A stretch of DNA of 64,000 nucleotides from a virus: IMG/VR virus record IMGVR_UViG_3300037882_000456, positions 1-64,000 of that record; one strand, given 5' to 3'. Shown piece by piece: positions 53,400-60,861 of the stretch. Made by a program: the position numbers and the translations under genes. The notes below the pieces were generated by a model. The model saw nothing but the letters and a program-made list of their open reading frames with translations, was not told the origin of the DNA and did not search any database. Numbering within the stretch: the stretch's first letter is position 1; every line of letters begins with the position of its first letter.

Positions 53400-53677
53400 C
53401 TCTTGGGTGGCGAGCCCAGCACCTTTTCTAGAGAGCAGGAGACGCCATAACCCCTGAGAATGCTCTGCATGAGATTCATTCGGTCGATAACCTTCATCTT
53501 ATCGGGAAGGTCAAGTGGTGCGATCTGATCAAGGTAAACTCTGATTCCAATGTGCTGCATTTCAGGCATTTCAATAAGGTCGATTGTCACCGGCACCTTT
53601 AAGCCGATGGGACCAAGGTTGTGAATCGCTCTGCGTGCTGCAATAGGAACATTGACGGTACTAGCAAAGGGATTCAA
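53396..53677 (-). CDS. Unknown protein
   Basis: 93 aa from TTG 53677, which has GGAGAG seven bases upstream and overlaps the WhiB stop; the longer frame back to 53746 would lie wholly inside the WhiB gene. Contains KVPVTIDLIEMPEMQHIGIR. Not recognised. Confidence 0.65.
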   Translation of the reverse strand: MNPFASTVNVPIAARRAIHNLGPIGLKVPVTIDLIEMPEMQHIGIRVYLDQIAPLDLPDKMKVIDRMNLMQSILRGYGVSCSLEKVLGSPPKR

Positions 53678-54002
53678 TGTTATCTCTCCAAACCTTCCAG
53701 TCGTCCTCGGACTTATGCTTATTAAGTTTACCATCGATTGAGCCATCTGTCAAATAGACACCGCCCCACACGCCCCACCGCTTCTCTTTAACCCCAACCT
53801 CGTGACAGTCAAGATTCACAGGGCAGGAGAGGCAAACCTGATCAACCGCTGAGGCTGTCACAGAATCACTGTATGTCAGCGAGCCCTCAGGAGCGTCCGT
53901 GTCGTCAAAGAAAAGGTTCGGGTCCATCCGATTGCACGAGGCCATCGCTTCCCAACGAAGATCGTCAGGGTCAATCCCTAGTTCATCTAGAATTGACGAC
54001 AT
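53661..54002 (-). CDS. WhiB-like regulator 2
   Basis: 113 aa. Cys23, Cys57, Cys60 (CLSCP) and Cys66 for the Fe-S cluster, then WGVWGGVYL at 76-84, the canonical WhiB motif, and a short charged tail. Probably binds the host main sigma factor and redirects transcription, or antagonises host WhiB proteins. More canonical than the copy at 40460. Confidence 0.9.
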   Translation of the reverse strand: MSSILDELGIDPDDLRWEAMASCNRMDPNLFFDDTDAPEGSLTYSDSVTASAVDQVCLSCPVNLDCHEVGVKEKRWGVWGGVYLTDGSIDGKLNKHKSEDDWKVWRDNIESLC

Positions 54003-54213
54003 TTACATCCCTGTCATCAAAGATCCATCTGCCCTGAGTGTCACACGAGACGCGCTTCTGTGTATGCCAGAAGCCATCAACCTGAACACCGGCCTTCTTC
54101 ATCCACCCAGCATAATCCTTACGAGTGATGAGAACGTCCCAGCCCTCAAAGGCCATGTTGGGCTGCTTCTCAACGAATTGATCAATCTCATCATAGATTA
54201 CGAAGTGAGACAT
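53983..54213 (-). CDS. Unknown protein upstream of WhiB
   Basis: 76 aa, aromatic and charged (SHFVIYDEIDQFVEKQPN). Overlaps the WhiB start by 20 bases, so both are translated together. Not recognised. Confidence 0.6.
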   Translation of the reverse strand: MSHFVIYDEIDQFVEKQPNMAFEGWDVLITRKDYAGWMKKAGVQVDGFWHTQKRVSCDTQGRWIFDDRDVNVVNSR

Positions 54214-54214
54214 C

Positions 54215-54547
54215 TTAATACTCCAATACAGTTAACTTGCGATTCGCCTTGGCCTCTTTGACCTTGGCCTTGTATGGGTAATAGGATAGCGGGTTAATAG
54301 CAACCACTGTGGTGATGTCCCTCAGAACAGAATCCTTGCGCCTCACAACAACGCGGTACAAGGTCGTGTATTCATTTGTGATATCTGCCAACTGGTATAG
54401 TTGATCGGTCAAACGCTTATTGTCATAGGCAGCGACGAACACCCTGCCCACTTCATCGCGTCGTTCGCCTTCGATAGCGACCATAAACGCGCGAGTGAGC
54501 AGGGTGAAGTCGTTAAACGACCGATCCGCTACAAAAAGAATGCTCAT
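54215..54547 (-). CDS. Unknown alpha/beta protein, likely leaderless mRNA
   Basis: 110 aa, SILFVADRSFNDFTLLTRAF at the start and a basic Lys-rich end. The opening strand-loop pattern resembles SLOG-like proteins, tentatively. ATG 6 bases after TAGAAT (54559-54554). Confidence 0.6.
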   Translation of the reverse strand: MSILFVADRSFNDFTLLTRAFMVAIEGERRDEVGRVFVAAYDNKRLTDQLYQLADITNEYTTLYRVVVRRKDSVLRDITTVVAINPLSYYPYKAKVKEAKANRKLTVLEY

Positions 54548-54551
54548 GTAT

Positions 54552-54734
54552 CTATTCTACCTTCCCAATGAGCGAATTGTCAAGCGAAAATGCACTATCA
54601 CGCCCAATTAGTGCATAACGTGACTCACAATCCTCACTTCCACAGAGCGACAGTATGATTAGCGTTCCATCACCAGTGTCAGCAAGAACCTCAAACTTCC
54701 ATTTGTTGCGCTTGCAGATATCACACTTATCCAC
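54552..54734 (-). CDS. Small zinc-binding-like protein
   Basis: 60 aa with CDICKRNKW and CGSEDCESRY, a four-Cys pattern. AGGAGGTGCCC precedes the ATG. Follows the HNH gene. Confidence 0.65.
   Translation of the reverse strand: MDKCDICKRNKWKFEVLADTGDGTLIILSLCGSEDCESRYALIGRDSAFSLDNSLIGKVE
54554..54559 (-). promoter_or_regulatory. -10 promoter, leaderless start
   Basis: Minus strand TAGAAT followed by AGATAC and ATG 54547. It lies inside the end of the next gene. Confidence 0.55.
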
Positions 54735-54744
54735 AGGGCACCTC

Positions 54745-55257
54745 CTAGTATTCGATATAGCGTGTGGTTCTAGGCATTACGCCTGGGCCACCACACATCC
54801 AGCACCAACTGTGAGCATCGTGCCCACACTCATCTGCTGACCTTCTGGCCCACCAGGGCCACTTCTGAGGACCAGCCTCGTGACCACAGACAGGACAGAA
54901 GCAGTCCTTTTGCAGCATTCTACCGTTCATACACGTTTCGCAAACCTGCTCGCGCTCTGCCTTGGGAACCTTCGGCCTACGGCTGTTAGCCTTAGGCTCT
55001 AGCGTACCGTCTGGAAGAAAAAGCCTGTTGTCCTTCTCCTGGTTGCAGGGAAAGTGCGCCAACTTGTAGTTATCAACGTGGTCAAGACCACCGCGAGAGC
55101 GGGGCAAAACGTGGTCAATTGTGTAATCTGAGTAGTCATCCTCGGAGTCCCTCTCGAAAGGTTCAGGACAGAGATAGCAAAAGTCGCCATCCCTTTCAAC
55201 AAGGAACTGAACAACTTGGACTCTCGTAGTCAGCAGGCTAGTTTGATCTAACAACAT
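54745..55257 (-). CDS. HNH endonuclease
   Basis: 170 aa. FCYLCPEPF, then TIDHVLPRSRGGLDHVDNYKLAHFPCNQEKDNR is a complete HNH core (His-Asn-His with flanking Cys pairs). The C-terminal 70 residues add two zinc ribbons (CETC...CPVCG and CGHDAH...CWMCG). May cut DNA in packaging, mobility or host takeover. Not next to a terminase here, so a free-standing role is likely. Confidence 0.85.
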   Translation of the reverse strand: MLLDQTSLLTTRVQVVQFLVERDGDFCYLCPEPFERDSEDDYSDYTIDHVLPRSRGGLDHVDNYKLAHFPCNQEKDNRLFLPDGTLEPKANSRRPKVPKAEREQVCETCMNGRMLQKDCFCPVCGHEAGPQKWPWWARRSADECGHDAHSWCWMCGGPGVMPRTTRYIEY

Positions 55258-55269
55258 GATCTAGCCTTT

Positions 55270-55419
55270 CTACTTGGGAGTTAGGGTAAACTCCTTGCCA
55301 ATGGATTCGATAACTGCAAGTGCCTCTTCGGTTGTTTCAATGTCTGCGGCGAGGTTGATCAAAAGAATGGTGCCGCCATCCTCGTCAAGACTGAATGATG
55401 CGTCTAGCAGGGTAAACAT
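55270..55419 (-). CDS. Small acidic protein
   Basis: 49 aa (FTLLDASFSLDEDGGTILLI), ATG 55419 with AAGGAG. Too short for usual gene finding but well placed between the tRNA-Gly and HNH genes. Confidence 0.55.
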   Translation of the reverse strand: MFTLLDASFSLDEDGGTILLINLAADIETTEEALAVIESIGKEFTLTPK

Positions 55420-55438
55420 TGATTCTCCTTATAGGTTA

Positions 55439-55515
55439 TGGAGCGAGTACGGGGATTCGAACCCCGACTAAATGATTGGAAGTCACTTGTGCTGACCATT
55501 GAACACTACACTCGC
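55439..55515 (-). tRNA. tRNA-Gly (TCC)
   Basis: Acceptor GCGAGTG/TACTCGC, anticodon loop CTTCCAA, T stem CGGGG/CCCCG with TTCGAAT, encoded CCA. Confidence 0.9.
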
Positions 55516-55550
55516 GTGAGTCTCTATTGTAGCACGTTTGAGCGTGGCTG

Positions 55551-55769
55551 TCAAGCCGATGTAACGTTCCCACAGCGACAGCAGTGACCGCCCTGGCTCT
55601 TCCAAACCCACACATGACCACCACTAAACAAGCAGTCCATGGAGTCAATGTAGTCATTTCGCCAGCGGTACTGCGTCTCAACACCCTGGTGATCGCCCTC
55701 GTGGAACACAGGGAACGTACACCAAATGTCATTAGCGTTAAGCGAGGGGCAGCGTTGTGGCCTACTCAT
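55551..55769 (-). CDS. Small Cys/Trp-rich protein
   Basis: 72 aa, CPSLNANDIWCTFPVFHEGDH in the first half and HCCRCGNVTSA at the end, a four-Cys zinc site. ATG 55769 overlaps the previous stop (ATGAGTAG). Confidence 0.65.
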   Translation of the reverse strand: MSRPQRCPSLNANDIWCTFPVFHEGDHQGVETQYRWRNDYIDSMDCLFSGGHVWVWKSQGGHCCRCGNVTSA

Positions 55770-55929
55770 CAACACCACCGACAAGTTCAATCAGAGTATC
55801 GAGTTCGGGTTCGTCACCGAAAGCGTTGCATTCACCAACATACTGACGAATTGCGTTGAACTTGTCCTTGTATTCAGCAATCATGGCGTCAATCTCTGAC
55901 TCTCTCAGGGTCCAAAGGTCGTCACTCAT
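55762..55929 (-). CDS. Small acidic helical protein
   Basis: 55 aa (SDDLWTLRESEIDAMIAEYK). Overlaps both neighbours by 8 bases; GAGAGGAAAAGAC upstream. Not recognised. Confidence 0.6.
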   Translation of the reverse strand: MSDDLWTLRESEIDAMIAEYKDKFNAIRQYVGECNAFGDEPELDTLIELVGGVDE

Positions 55930-56059
55930 TGTCTTTTCCTCTCAGCCAAGCCCACACAGCAACAGCGGTGCCAGCAATTGCTAGCCAGATAGCGTGCCAG
56001 TGGATCAGAAGGTGTAAATTGTGTGTAACCCATTCAGGTAGCGTGACATTCGCATTCAC
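55922..56059 (-). CDS. Single-pass membrane protein
   Basis: 45 aa from GTG 56059: a short outside part, one membrane helix (HAIWLAIAGTAVAVWAWL), and a basic end. Supported by overlaps with both neighbours. Confidence 0.55.
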   Translation of the reverse strand: MNANVTLPEWVTHNLHLLIHWHAIWLAIAGTAVAVWAWLRGKDNE

Positions 56060-56168
56060 AGGTTAAAATCCTATCTCCGATGTCCCTGCCATTCCAGCAC
56101 TTCTTGTGGTTACCGTCCAGGCACCACCCAAGTTTATGAGTGGTGCCTGGACTTGGCCTTCGTGCCAA
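56034..56168 (-). CDS. Small Cys/His-rich protein
   Basis: 44 aa ending in LGWCLDGNHKKCWNG ... LTCECECHAT, a pattern like small actinobacterial CxxGxHxxC...CxCxCH proteins. TTG 56168 is the best start (AAGAAG upstream). A 13-base-pair hairpin (stems 56117-56129 and 56142-56154) lies within the start of the gene, so the N-terminus is uncertain. Confidence 0.5.
   Translation of the reverse strand: MARRPSPGTTHKLGWCLDGNHKKCWNGRDIGDRILTCECECHAT
56117..56154 (-). terminator. Large hairpin after the lipoprotein gene
   Basis: GTCCAGGCACCAC / GTGGTGCCTGGAC, 13 perfect base pairs with a 12-base loop, starting about 16 bases after the lipoprotein stop. Confidence 0.6.
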
Positions 56169-56169
56169 C

Positions 56170-56724
56170 TTACTTCTTGCTGTTGAGGCGCGGCACATCA
56201 ATCGGCAGCGGCTGGTCAGCGTAGATGTAATCGAGGTTGGTAGCAACGTACGCACCCTCGGTGGTGAAGAAGAATACGCCATCTTCGTTAGGACCGTACG
56301 AGCCGTCATCACCAGGAGCATTCACAACGGTCGGGCAGCGACCATCGCCACCACCAGGGCAACCATCGATCACGAGGCTGTCAGTGGTCATCTGCGAGCC
56401 GTTGGACGAAACCTTGCCCTTAACGGCGTAGTATCCAACAATGTTTCCGTAGTTCATCACATAAACATAGCCAAGTAGGTTCGGCTTGTTCGTGCGGAGC
56501 AGACGCTCCTTGATGTTGCGACGCTCCTGAGAGTCCTTCAACTGCGCGACAGGATACGGAACGGCGTCCGACTGCTGCTTAAAGGCAGTCTCAGTCTGCT
56601 TCTGGCCTTCGCCCTGAGCAGTGTTGGGCTTTACCTCGTCCATGCAAGCGGTCAGGGGAAGCATCAGGGCGAGAGCACCGATGGCGAGGCCGATCTTACG
56701 CTTGTTGTTTGAAAAGATATTCAT
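56170..56724 (-). CDS. Predicted lipoprotein
   Basis: 184 aa. N-terminus NNKRKIGLAIGALALMLPLTAC is a lipoprotein signal with lipobox LTAC, so the mature protein begins at that Cys on the outer face of the membrane. The rest is soluble with a GYVYVMNYGNIVGYYAVKGKV strand block and a Cys pair. Phage lipoproteins often block superinfection; this is inference. Preceded by a membrane-anchored gene and ends in a strong hairpin. Confidence 0.75.
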   Translation of the reverse strand: MNIFSNNKRKIGLAIGALALMLPLTACMDEVKPNTAQGEGQKQTETAFKQQSDAVPYPVAQLKDSQERRNIKERLLRTNKPNLLGYVYVMNYGNIVGYYAVKGKVSSNGSQMTTDSLVIDGCPGGGDGRCPTVVNAPGDDGSYGPNEDGVFFFTTEGAYVATNLDYIYADQPLPIDVPRLNSKK

Positions 56725-56745
56725 GTTTATCCTAACGTTTGTGGA

Positions 56746-57177
56746 CTACTTGCAGTCCGTGGCTGGGTCTTGGTCATCGATGACCTGGGGAAGATCAGTC
56801 GAGCGGAAATCCTCACGACTGTACTTGCGAGCATCAGCGTTGTAGGTTTCTACAGCACCGACACAGAACTGCTGGACGCCTGTGTAGTTGGTACGCAGGG
56901 TCGGATCAGTAGGATCGAGGTCAAGAGCCTCCTTAGCGATGGCAACCTTCTTGTCTGCTGCCTTGATGTCAGCGTAGGACTGCTCGAAAGCCTCCTGCGC
57001 TTGAATGCGGTTATTGGCCGTGTTCTTCTGCTTGATAGCATTTCCCTTGCCCGCTACGTTCGACGTAGCAACGCCGATGTACCAAATGACAGCGGGAAGA
57101 ATGATGATCACGATAACGGCAACAACGATGGCAACGACGACGCCAGCACTACCAGCGTCTCTGCGATTCTTAAGCAT
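56746..57177 (-). CDS. LemA-like membrane-anchored protein
   Basis: 143 aa. One N-terminal membrane helix (AGVVVAIVVAVIVIIILPAV), then a helical domain (NNRIQAQEAFEQSYADIKAA) resembling LemA-type proteins. ATG 57177 has AGGAG four bases upstream and follows the phosphoesterase stop directly. Function unknown. Confidence 0.65.
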   Translation of the reverse strand: MLKNRRDAGSAGVVVAIVVAVIVIIILPAVIWYIGVATSNVAGKGNAIKQKNTANNRIQAQEAFEQSYADIKAADKKVAIAKEALDLDPTDPTLRTNYTGVQQFCVGAVETYNADARKYSREDFRSTDLPQVIDDQDPATDCK

Positions 57178-57184
57178 ATTGCTC

Positions 57185-57796
57185 CTAGTCATTGTAGTCT
57201 GAGTTGAATAGATCAGTTAGCGTTTGTGCTTCAACAGGGAACCAGTCCCAAACATCAACGCCAACGTTTACATCCGTACCACGCTTTTTCCACATGCTGT
57301 GAACGTGGCCGTGAATTGTGGGGCCAGTAGGTCGGTACTCAGCGAACCTATCTGGCTCGTACTCAAAGTCCTGACCAGTCTTGTCCCTAGCCTGCCTGCG
57401 GAAATCGCATTGAGCAGGGAAGTGACTGAGCCAAACCTTTTTCGTTCCAAGGAAGTGAGGCACCGGACCTTGCTGAATCTCTAGACCAGCATCCTGATAA
57501 CGCTCAACAAACTTGGCGTACTTCTTGTTACCAATCCAACATTCGTCATGGTTGCCAGGGATGAAGGTCTTGATACCCTTCATCTTCTCGACCCAACTGA
57601 GAGCGTTGGTCACCGAGCCAAGGGACAGGTCGCCTACAATGTAGACGCTGTCATTCTCTTGAACTCTGTCGTTGTACCGAGCCACCAGTTCACGATCCAT
57701 CTGCTCAACGCTGTTCCACGGGCGGTCAGGCTCGTGGCGCAGGATGTTCTTGTGACCGAAGTGCTGGTCTGCGGTGTACCAAGTCGTTGTCGTCAT
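57185..57796 (-). CDS. Calcineurin-like phosphoesterase
   Basis: 203 aa. Metal-binding motifs in order: ADQHFGH, VGDLSLG, GNHDE, LSHFP and HGHVH, the full set for a two-metal metallophosphatase. Likely a phosphodiesterase acting on nucleotides or nucleic acid; substrate unknown. ATG 6 bases after TAGGAT (57808-57803), so probably leaderless. Confidence 0.9.
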   Translation of the reverse strand: MTTTTWYTADQHFGHKNILRHEPDRPWNSVEQMDRELVARYNDRVQENDSVYIVGDLSLGSVTNALSWVEKMKGIKTFIPGNHDECWIGNKKYAKFVERYQDAGLEIQQGPVPHFLGTKKVWLSHFPAQCDFRRQARDKTGQDFEYEPDRFAEYRPTGPTIHGHVHSMWKKRGTDVNVGVDVWDWFPVEAQTLTDLFNSDYND

Positions 57797-57802
57797 AGGA
57801 GT

Positions 57803-57808
57803 ATCCTA
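57803..57808 (-). promoter_or_regulatory. Extended -10 promoter, leaderless start
   Basis: Minus strand TGGTAGGAT followed by ACTCCT and ATG 57796. Confidence 0.6.
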
Positions 57809-57827
57809 CCAGAGTCGGGGCTGTGTG

Positions 57828-58925
57828 TCAAGAGGTTCGTACTGCGTCTACCCAGGTCTGAGGAACCCTTGTGGCAGGCCAACCTGTGCCCCACCAGTCA
57901 TGCTGCTCAGTATAAACCCAGGCGTACTTATCTGACGTTTGCTTGGCGAGGGTGATCGTGGGACCGAACTGTGTAACGTCCATCGTGACACCGCGATATC
58001 CAAGATCGAACACTCCATGACTTACAGACACGCCAGGAGATAGCGTGCGCTGCCAACTAGATGTAGACTGGAATTGAGACAGGGTGCGCTCTGTATAAAG
58101 TTCTCCACCATCAACAAGGTTCACTCCAACATCTAGGCCAGATACGAATGGACCGTGATCCTCATTGGCCCATGAGACATCATTGTAGTTGGCCGTTACA
58201 TTGTTGATTGTCCTAGGATCACTAATCCATGGACCAAAGGTGGAGAGCACCGTTACACCGGGCCAGCCTGCTGCAAACCCAGCGCCCACCTGTGAGCCTC
58301 TATCAAATGCTGCGGCCTGACAGATGGCTACCGTGGAATTGCAACCGTTAGGAACGTCCCACGAGCCTCCAAAGTAACGCTCTCCGTCATAGAAGATGCC
58401 CTCAAAGCCAGCATCCTTAGCGGCTGCGGCCAGATTCTTAGCATTCTGTGCTGGAATCGTCCAGTCACCTAAAACGCCAGGGTCGTTTCCAGCATAAACC
58501 ATTACGAAGTTATGCTTTACCTTCTGGAACGGCGCGCCCTTCATTGGTGCAAGTGCGGTAGCGTACTGTGCTTGACTAACCGGAGTGTTCGTCAGAACAG
58601 TCGAAGATAGATTCGGCATTGTTACAACAACACCATCAAACGGCATTTGATCCATGCTCGCAACGTGGGAGCCCGCAAATGCCACAGATGGAATATCCCA
58701 CCCGTGCTTGATTAGCAACTTCCCACTAGACGTAGCGGTAGGAGTTGGCGTGGAGGTTGTAGTTGGCGTAGGAGTTGGCGTCGTGGTAGGTGTCGGAGTT
58801 GCTGTTGCAGTAGGCGTTGGCTTAGGCTTTGGGCCGCGGCCCCTACCTGCCTCTGCCGGTGAGGACAGCAAGAAGAATCCAACTACAAGAATAGCAGAGG
58901 CGAGAACTGCGATTACCTTTCTCAT
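57828..58925 (-). CDS. Secreted glycoside-hydrolase-like protein
   Basis: 365 aa. Signal peptide (AVLASAILVVGFFLLSSPAEA), a Pro/Thr linker of repeated TPTP units (residues about 34-68), then a domain with a barrel-like strand-helix order, FEGIFYDGERYFGGSW with acidic residues at a strand end, GWPGVTVLSTFGPWI, and a last strand DYAWVYTEQHDWW-type. The layout is that of exported polysaccharide-degrading enzymes. No family could be named. A phage gene for an exported enzyme with such a linker is unusual and suggests capture from a bacterium. Confidence 0.7.
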   Translation of the reverse strand: MRKVIAVLASAILVVGFFLLSSPAEAGRGRGPKPKPTPTATATPTPTTTPTPTPTTTSTPTPTATSSGKLLIKHGWDIPSVAFAGSHVASMDQMPFDGVVVTMPNLSSTVLTNTPVSQAQYATALAPMKGAPFQKVKHNFVMVYAGNDPGVLGDWTIPAQNAKNLAAAAKDAGFEGIFYDGERYFGGSWDVPNGCNSTVAICQAAAFDRGSQVGAGFAAGWPGVTVLSTFGPWISDPRTINNVTANYNDVSWANEDHGPFVSGLDVGVNLVDGGELYTERTLSQFQSTSSWQRTLSPGVSVSHGVFDLGYRGVTMDVTQFGPTITLAKQTSDKYAWVYTEQHDWWGTGWPATRVPQTWVDAVRTS

Positions 58926-59344
58926 TCCTCTACATCCTCAACCATGATCGTGAATCCATAGCCGTAGTAGAATGGGTTTCCACATGACCAGCCAACAGTC
59001 AGTTTAAGGATGTCTCCCATATCTGCGTAGATGTGCCACGTTGAGTAACCGTCTGTCGTACCGACGCCTGTGATCAAGTGACCGACCATTTCAGGGTTCA
59101 AGAGGAACGCCTGAACTTCGGTGAACGCACAGCAGTCAGCCTCACCAATCAACTTGACGCGCTTGCCGTTGTCAAGGGTAATGATCGTAGCCTGATCCGT
59201 GCCGTAATACTGTCTCTGTGCCTCGCCTCTTTCAACACTGACGATCTTATGACCGACCAGTACGCTCTCTAGGCTGTCACGGCTTTCAACCATGGTGCCG
59301 TCATCTTCCCATTCGTCAAGAATTTCAGGTTCGTAGATCGTCAT
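58922..59344 (-). CDS. Conserved actinophage protein
   Basis: 140 aa, with LVGHKIVSVERGEA, ATIITLDNGKRVKLIGEADCCAFTEV, and GYSTWHIYADMGDILKLTVGW, matching an unnamed family (DUF7448-like) frequent in actinophages. Role unknown. Overlaps the secreted-protein gene by 4 bases. Confidence 0.75.
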   Translation of the reverse strand: MTIYEPEILDEWEDDGTMVESRDSLESVLVGHKIVSVERGEAQRQYYGTDQATIITLDNGKRVKLIGEADCCAFTEVQAFLLNPEMVGHLITGVGTTDGYSTWHIYADMGDILKLTVGWSCGNPFYYGYGFTIMVEDVEE

Positions 59345-59366
59345 TAGTTTCTCCTAAGTTTGTAGG

Positions 59367-59442
59367 TGGTACCCCTTGTCGGATTCGAACCGACACCGTA
59401 ACGGGCTTAAACCGTCTGCCTCTACCGTTGGGCTAAAGGGGC
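59367..59442 (-). tRNA. tRNA with anticodon TAA (Leu by anticodon)
   Basis: Acceptor GCCCCTT/AAGGGGT, anticodon stem GACGG/CCGTT with loop TTTAAGC, T stem GTCGG/CCGAC, encoded CCA. The variable loop is only five bases, though bacterial tRNA-Leu normally has a long arm. Confidence 0.75.
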
Positions 59443-59518
59443 TTGTGCATAGGGGGCCTGGGTCCATCGACCAGCAGAGTGCGACTCTACCTGTAGGCCT
59501 ATCCTCGGCTACCCTTTG
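59443..59518 (-). pseudogene. tRNA-like sequence, probably degenerate
   Basis: Between two real tRNAs and a small gene: a D-arm-like GTAG/CTAC stem and an anticodon-like arm GTAGA GTCGCAC TCTGC (would read CGC), but no proper T arm or acceptor pairing. Confidence 0.35.
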
Positions 59519-59689
59519 TCATCTGTTGCCGCAACCCACGAAGTTTGCTTTAACATCTGAGTCATCTGGAATTATTGTTACGGCCATCCAGCCTATGCGT
59601 ACCCCGCCAAGGTATCGATCCCTGTTCCATCGGTTAAAAGCCGATTGCATCAACCTTAAATGCTTGCGAGGCTTACTGATAACGTCCAT
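59519..59689 (-). CDS. Small basic protein between tRNAs
   Basis: 56 aa (DVISKPRKHLRLMQSAFNRW), ATG 59689 with GAGGG upstream. It fits exactly between tRNA-Arg and the tRNA-like element. Moderate support. Confidence 0.5.
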   Translation of the reverse strand: MDVISKPRKHLRLMQSAFNRWNRDRYLGGVRIGWMAVTIIPDDSDVKANFVGCGNR

Positions 59690-59728
59690 TTCTAGGCCCT
59701 CGTGCGCGGCTGTCGTTATCTGCACCAG

Positions 59729-59801
59729 TGCCCCTGGCTGGAATCGAACCAGCGTATAACACTTTAGAAGAGTGCCGCGTCATCCACTACGCTACAGGGG
59801 C
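59729..59801 (-). tRNA. tRNA-Arg (TCT)
   Basis: Acceptor GCCCCTG/CAGGGGC, anticodon stem GCACT/AGTGT, loop CTTCTAA, T stem GCTGG/CCAGC. No encoded CCA. Confidence 0.9.
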
Positions 59802-59834
59802 GTATAACTATACTACCACAGTCGCTTGGTGGTG

Positions 59835-60548
59835 TCAAGCAACCTTGGCTGCGGCTTTAACCCTGGTGACGTAGTTGGCTGCCTGAGTCGTTGGGTAAAC
59901 GCCTGAGACTACGAACTTCCTGGCATTTACAGGAGAGTTGTGAGACAGGATCGCGGCGTCCCAAGCCCTATCTGAGTCAGTCGTCATCGTACGGTACTCA
60001 TTGTATCGAGTACGAAGGCGCTTGGCAGACAGAGGGATAACAAATAGCGGATCAGTCATTTGATCAACGCTAAGAGACTGGTTGTAGTAGGTGTTGAACT
60101 GGCAGATGCCAATGTCCTTGGGAGTGTAATAGCCAACAGCACCCATATCCCAGTTTGCCTCGGCACCGATCTGACCCCATAGGAATCGACCAGGAATACC
60201 GTTAACCTTCTCGTGCTCTGCGATGAATGCACGCAATAGGGCCTTCGATGTAGTTGGGCCAACAACTCCGTCAGCGGGTGCTGCATAAACAGCCTGGAAC
60301 GCACGAACGTTCTTGTCTGTAAGAGGACCGAATACACCAGGGTTAGTCGAATACTCAAACGTATACCCGGCCTTATTCAGCATCTTCTGAATAGCAAAGA
60401 CAGCGCGGTTAACCGCCCACTTGTCCTGCGTTTCGCATGACGCCAAGCCTGCGGAACTTCCGGCAACGTACATGCTCTTGCCGAGCAGGTTACCTCTCTT
60501 TGTCCAGGCTCCACGACCAGTGGGCCCAGGTGTTGGCATTACGCTCAT
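59835..60548 (-). CDS. Endolysin: peptidoglycan-binding plus lysozyme-like domain
   Basis: 237 aa. Residues about 40-110 form a peptidoglycan-binding domain (NRAVFAIQKMLNKAGY, then VFGPLTDKNVRAFQAVYAAP and GVVGPTTSKALL). The C-terminal part resembles a transglycosylase/lysozyme fold: RFLWGQIGAEANWDMGAVG with a catalytic-type Glu, then DIGICQFNTYYNQ. ATG 60548 is chosen for TTTGGAGGAATT upstream. No signal peptide, so it needs a holin; no obvious holin is adjacent, though four membrane genes lie at 51-53 kb. Confidence 0.8.
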   Translation of the reverse strand: MSVMPTPGPTGRGAWTKRGNLLGKSMYVAGSSAGLASCETQDKWAVNRAVFAIQKMLNKAGYTFEYSTNPGVFGPLTDKNVRAFQAVYAAPADGVVGPTTSKALLRAFIAEHEKVNGIPGRFLWGQIGAEANWDMGAVGYYTPKDIGICQFNTYYNQSLSVDQMTDPLFVIPLSAKRLRTRYNEYRTMTTDSDRAWDAAILSHNSPVNARKFVVSGVYPTTQAANYVTRVKAAAKVA

Positions 60549-60624
60549 TCTAATTCCTCCAAAGTATGTTGGGCCGTTTATACTCATGCCCAGGAGATAT
60601 TGCTTCCCTGATATAACCAGTATA

Positions 60625-60810
60625 TCAGAGGTTGAGGTAGGATGCCCACAGAATCTTGTTCGCTGCTTCGCGCTCTGCCTGTGCCTTGCGGCGGGCTTCC
60701 TTCCTCTTTTCGCCCCTTGCCCAGCACCTTGCTCGACGTGCCTTGCGGTTCGGGTTGCTCATGCGGGTTGAAGCGGGATTTCCCTTCAACCCATTAGGAC
60801 TGCTTGCCAT
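60625..60810 (-). CDS. Small very basic protein
   Basis: 61 aa, Lys/Arg/Ala-rich (NPNRKARRARCWARGEKRKE). AGGAGGTGACTATAC before the ATG. Likely nucleic-acid-binding. Confidence 0.6.
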   Translation of the reverse strand: MASSPNGLKGNPASTRMSNPNRKARRARCWARGEKRKEARRKAQAEREAANKILWASYLNL

Positions 60811-60861
60811 GTATAGTCACCTCCTCAGGTTACCTATAACATGGCAGTCCTCCAATTGAAT

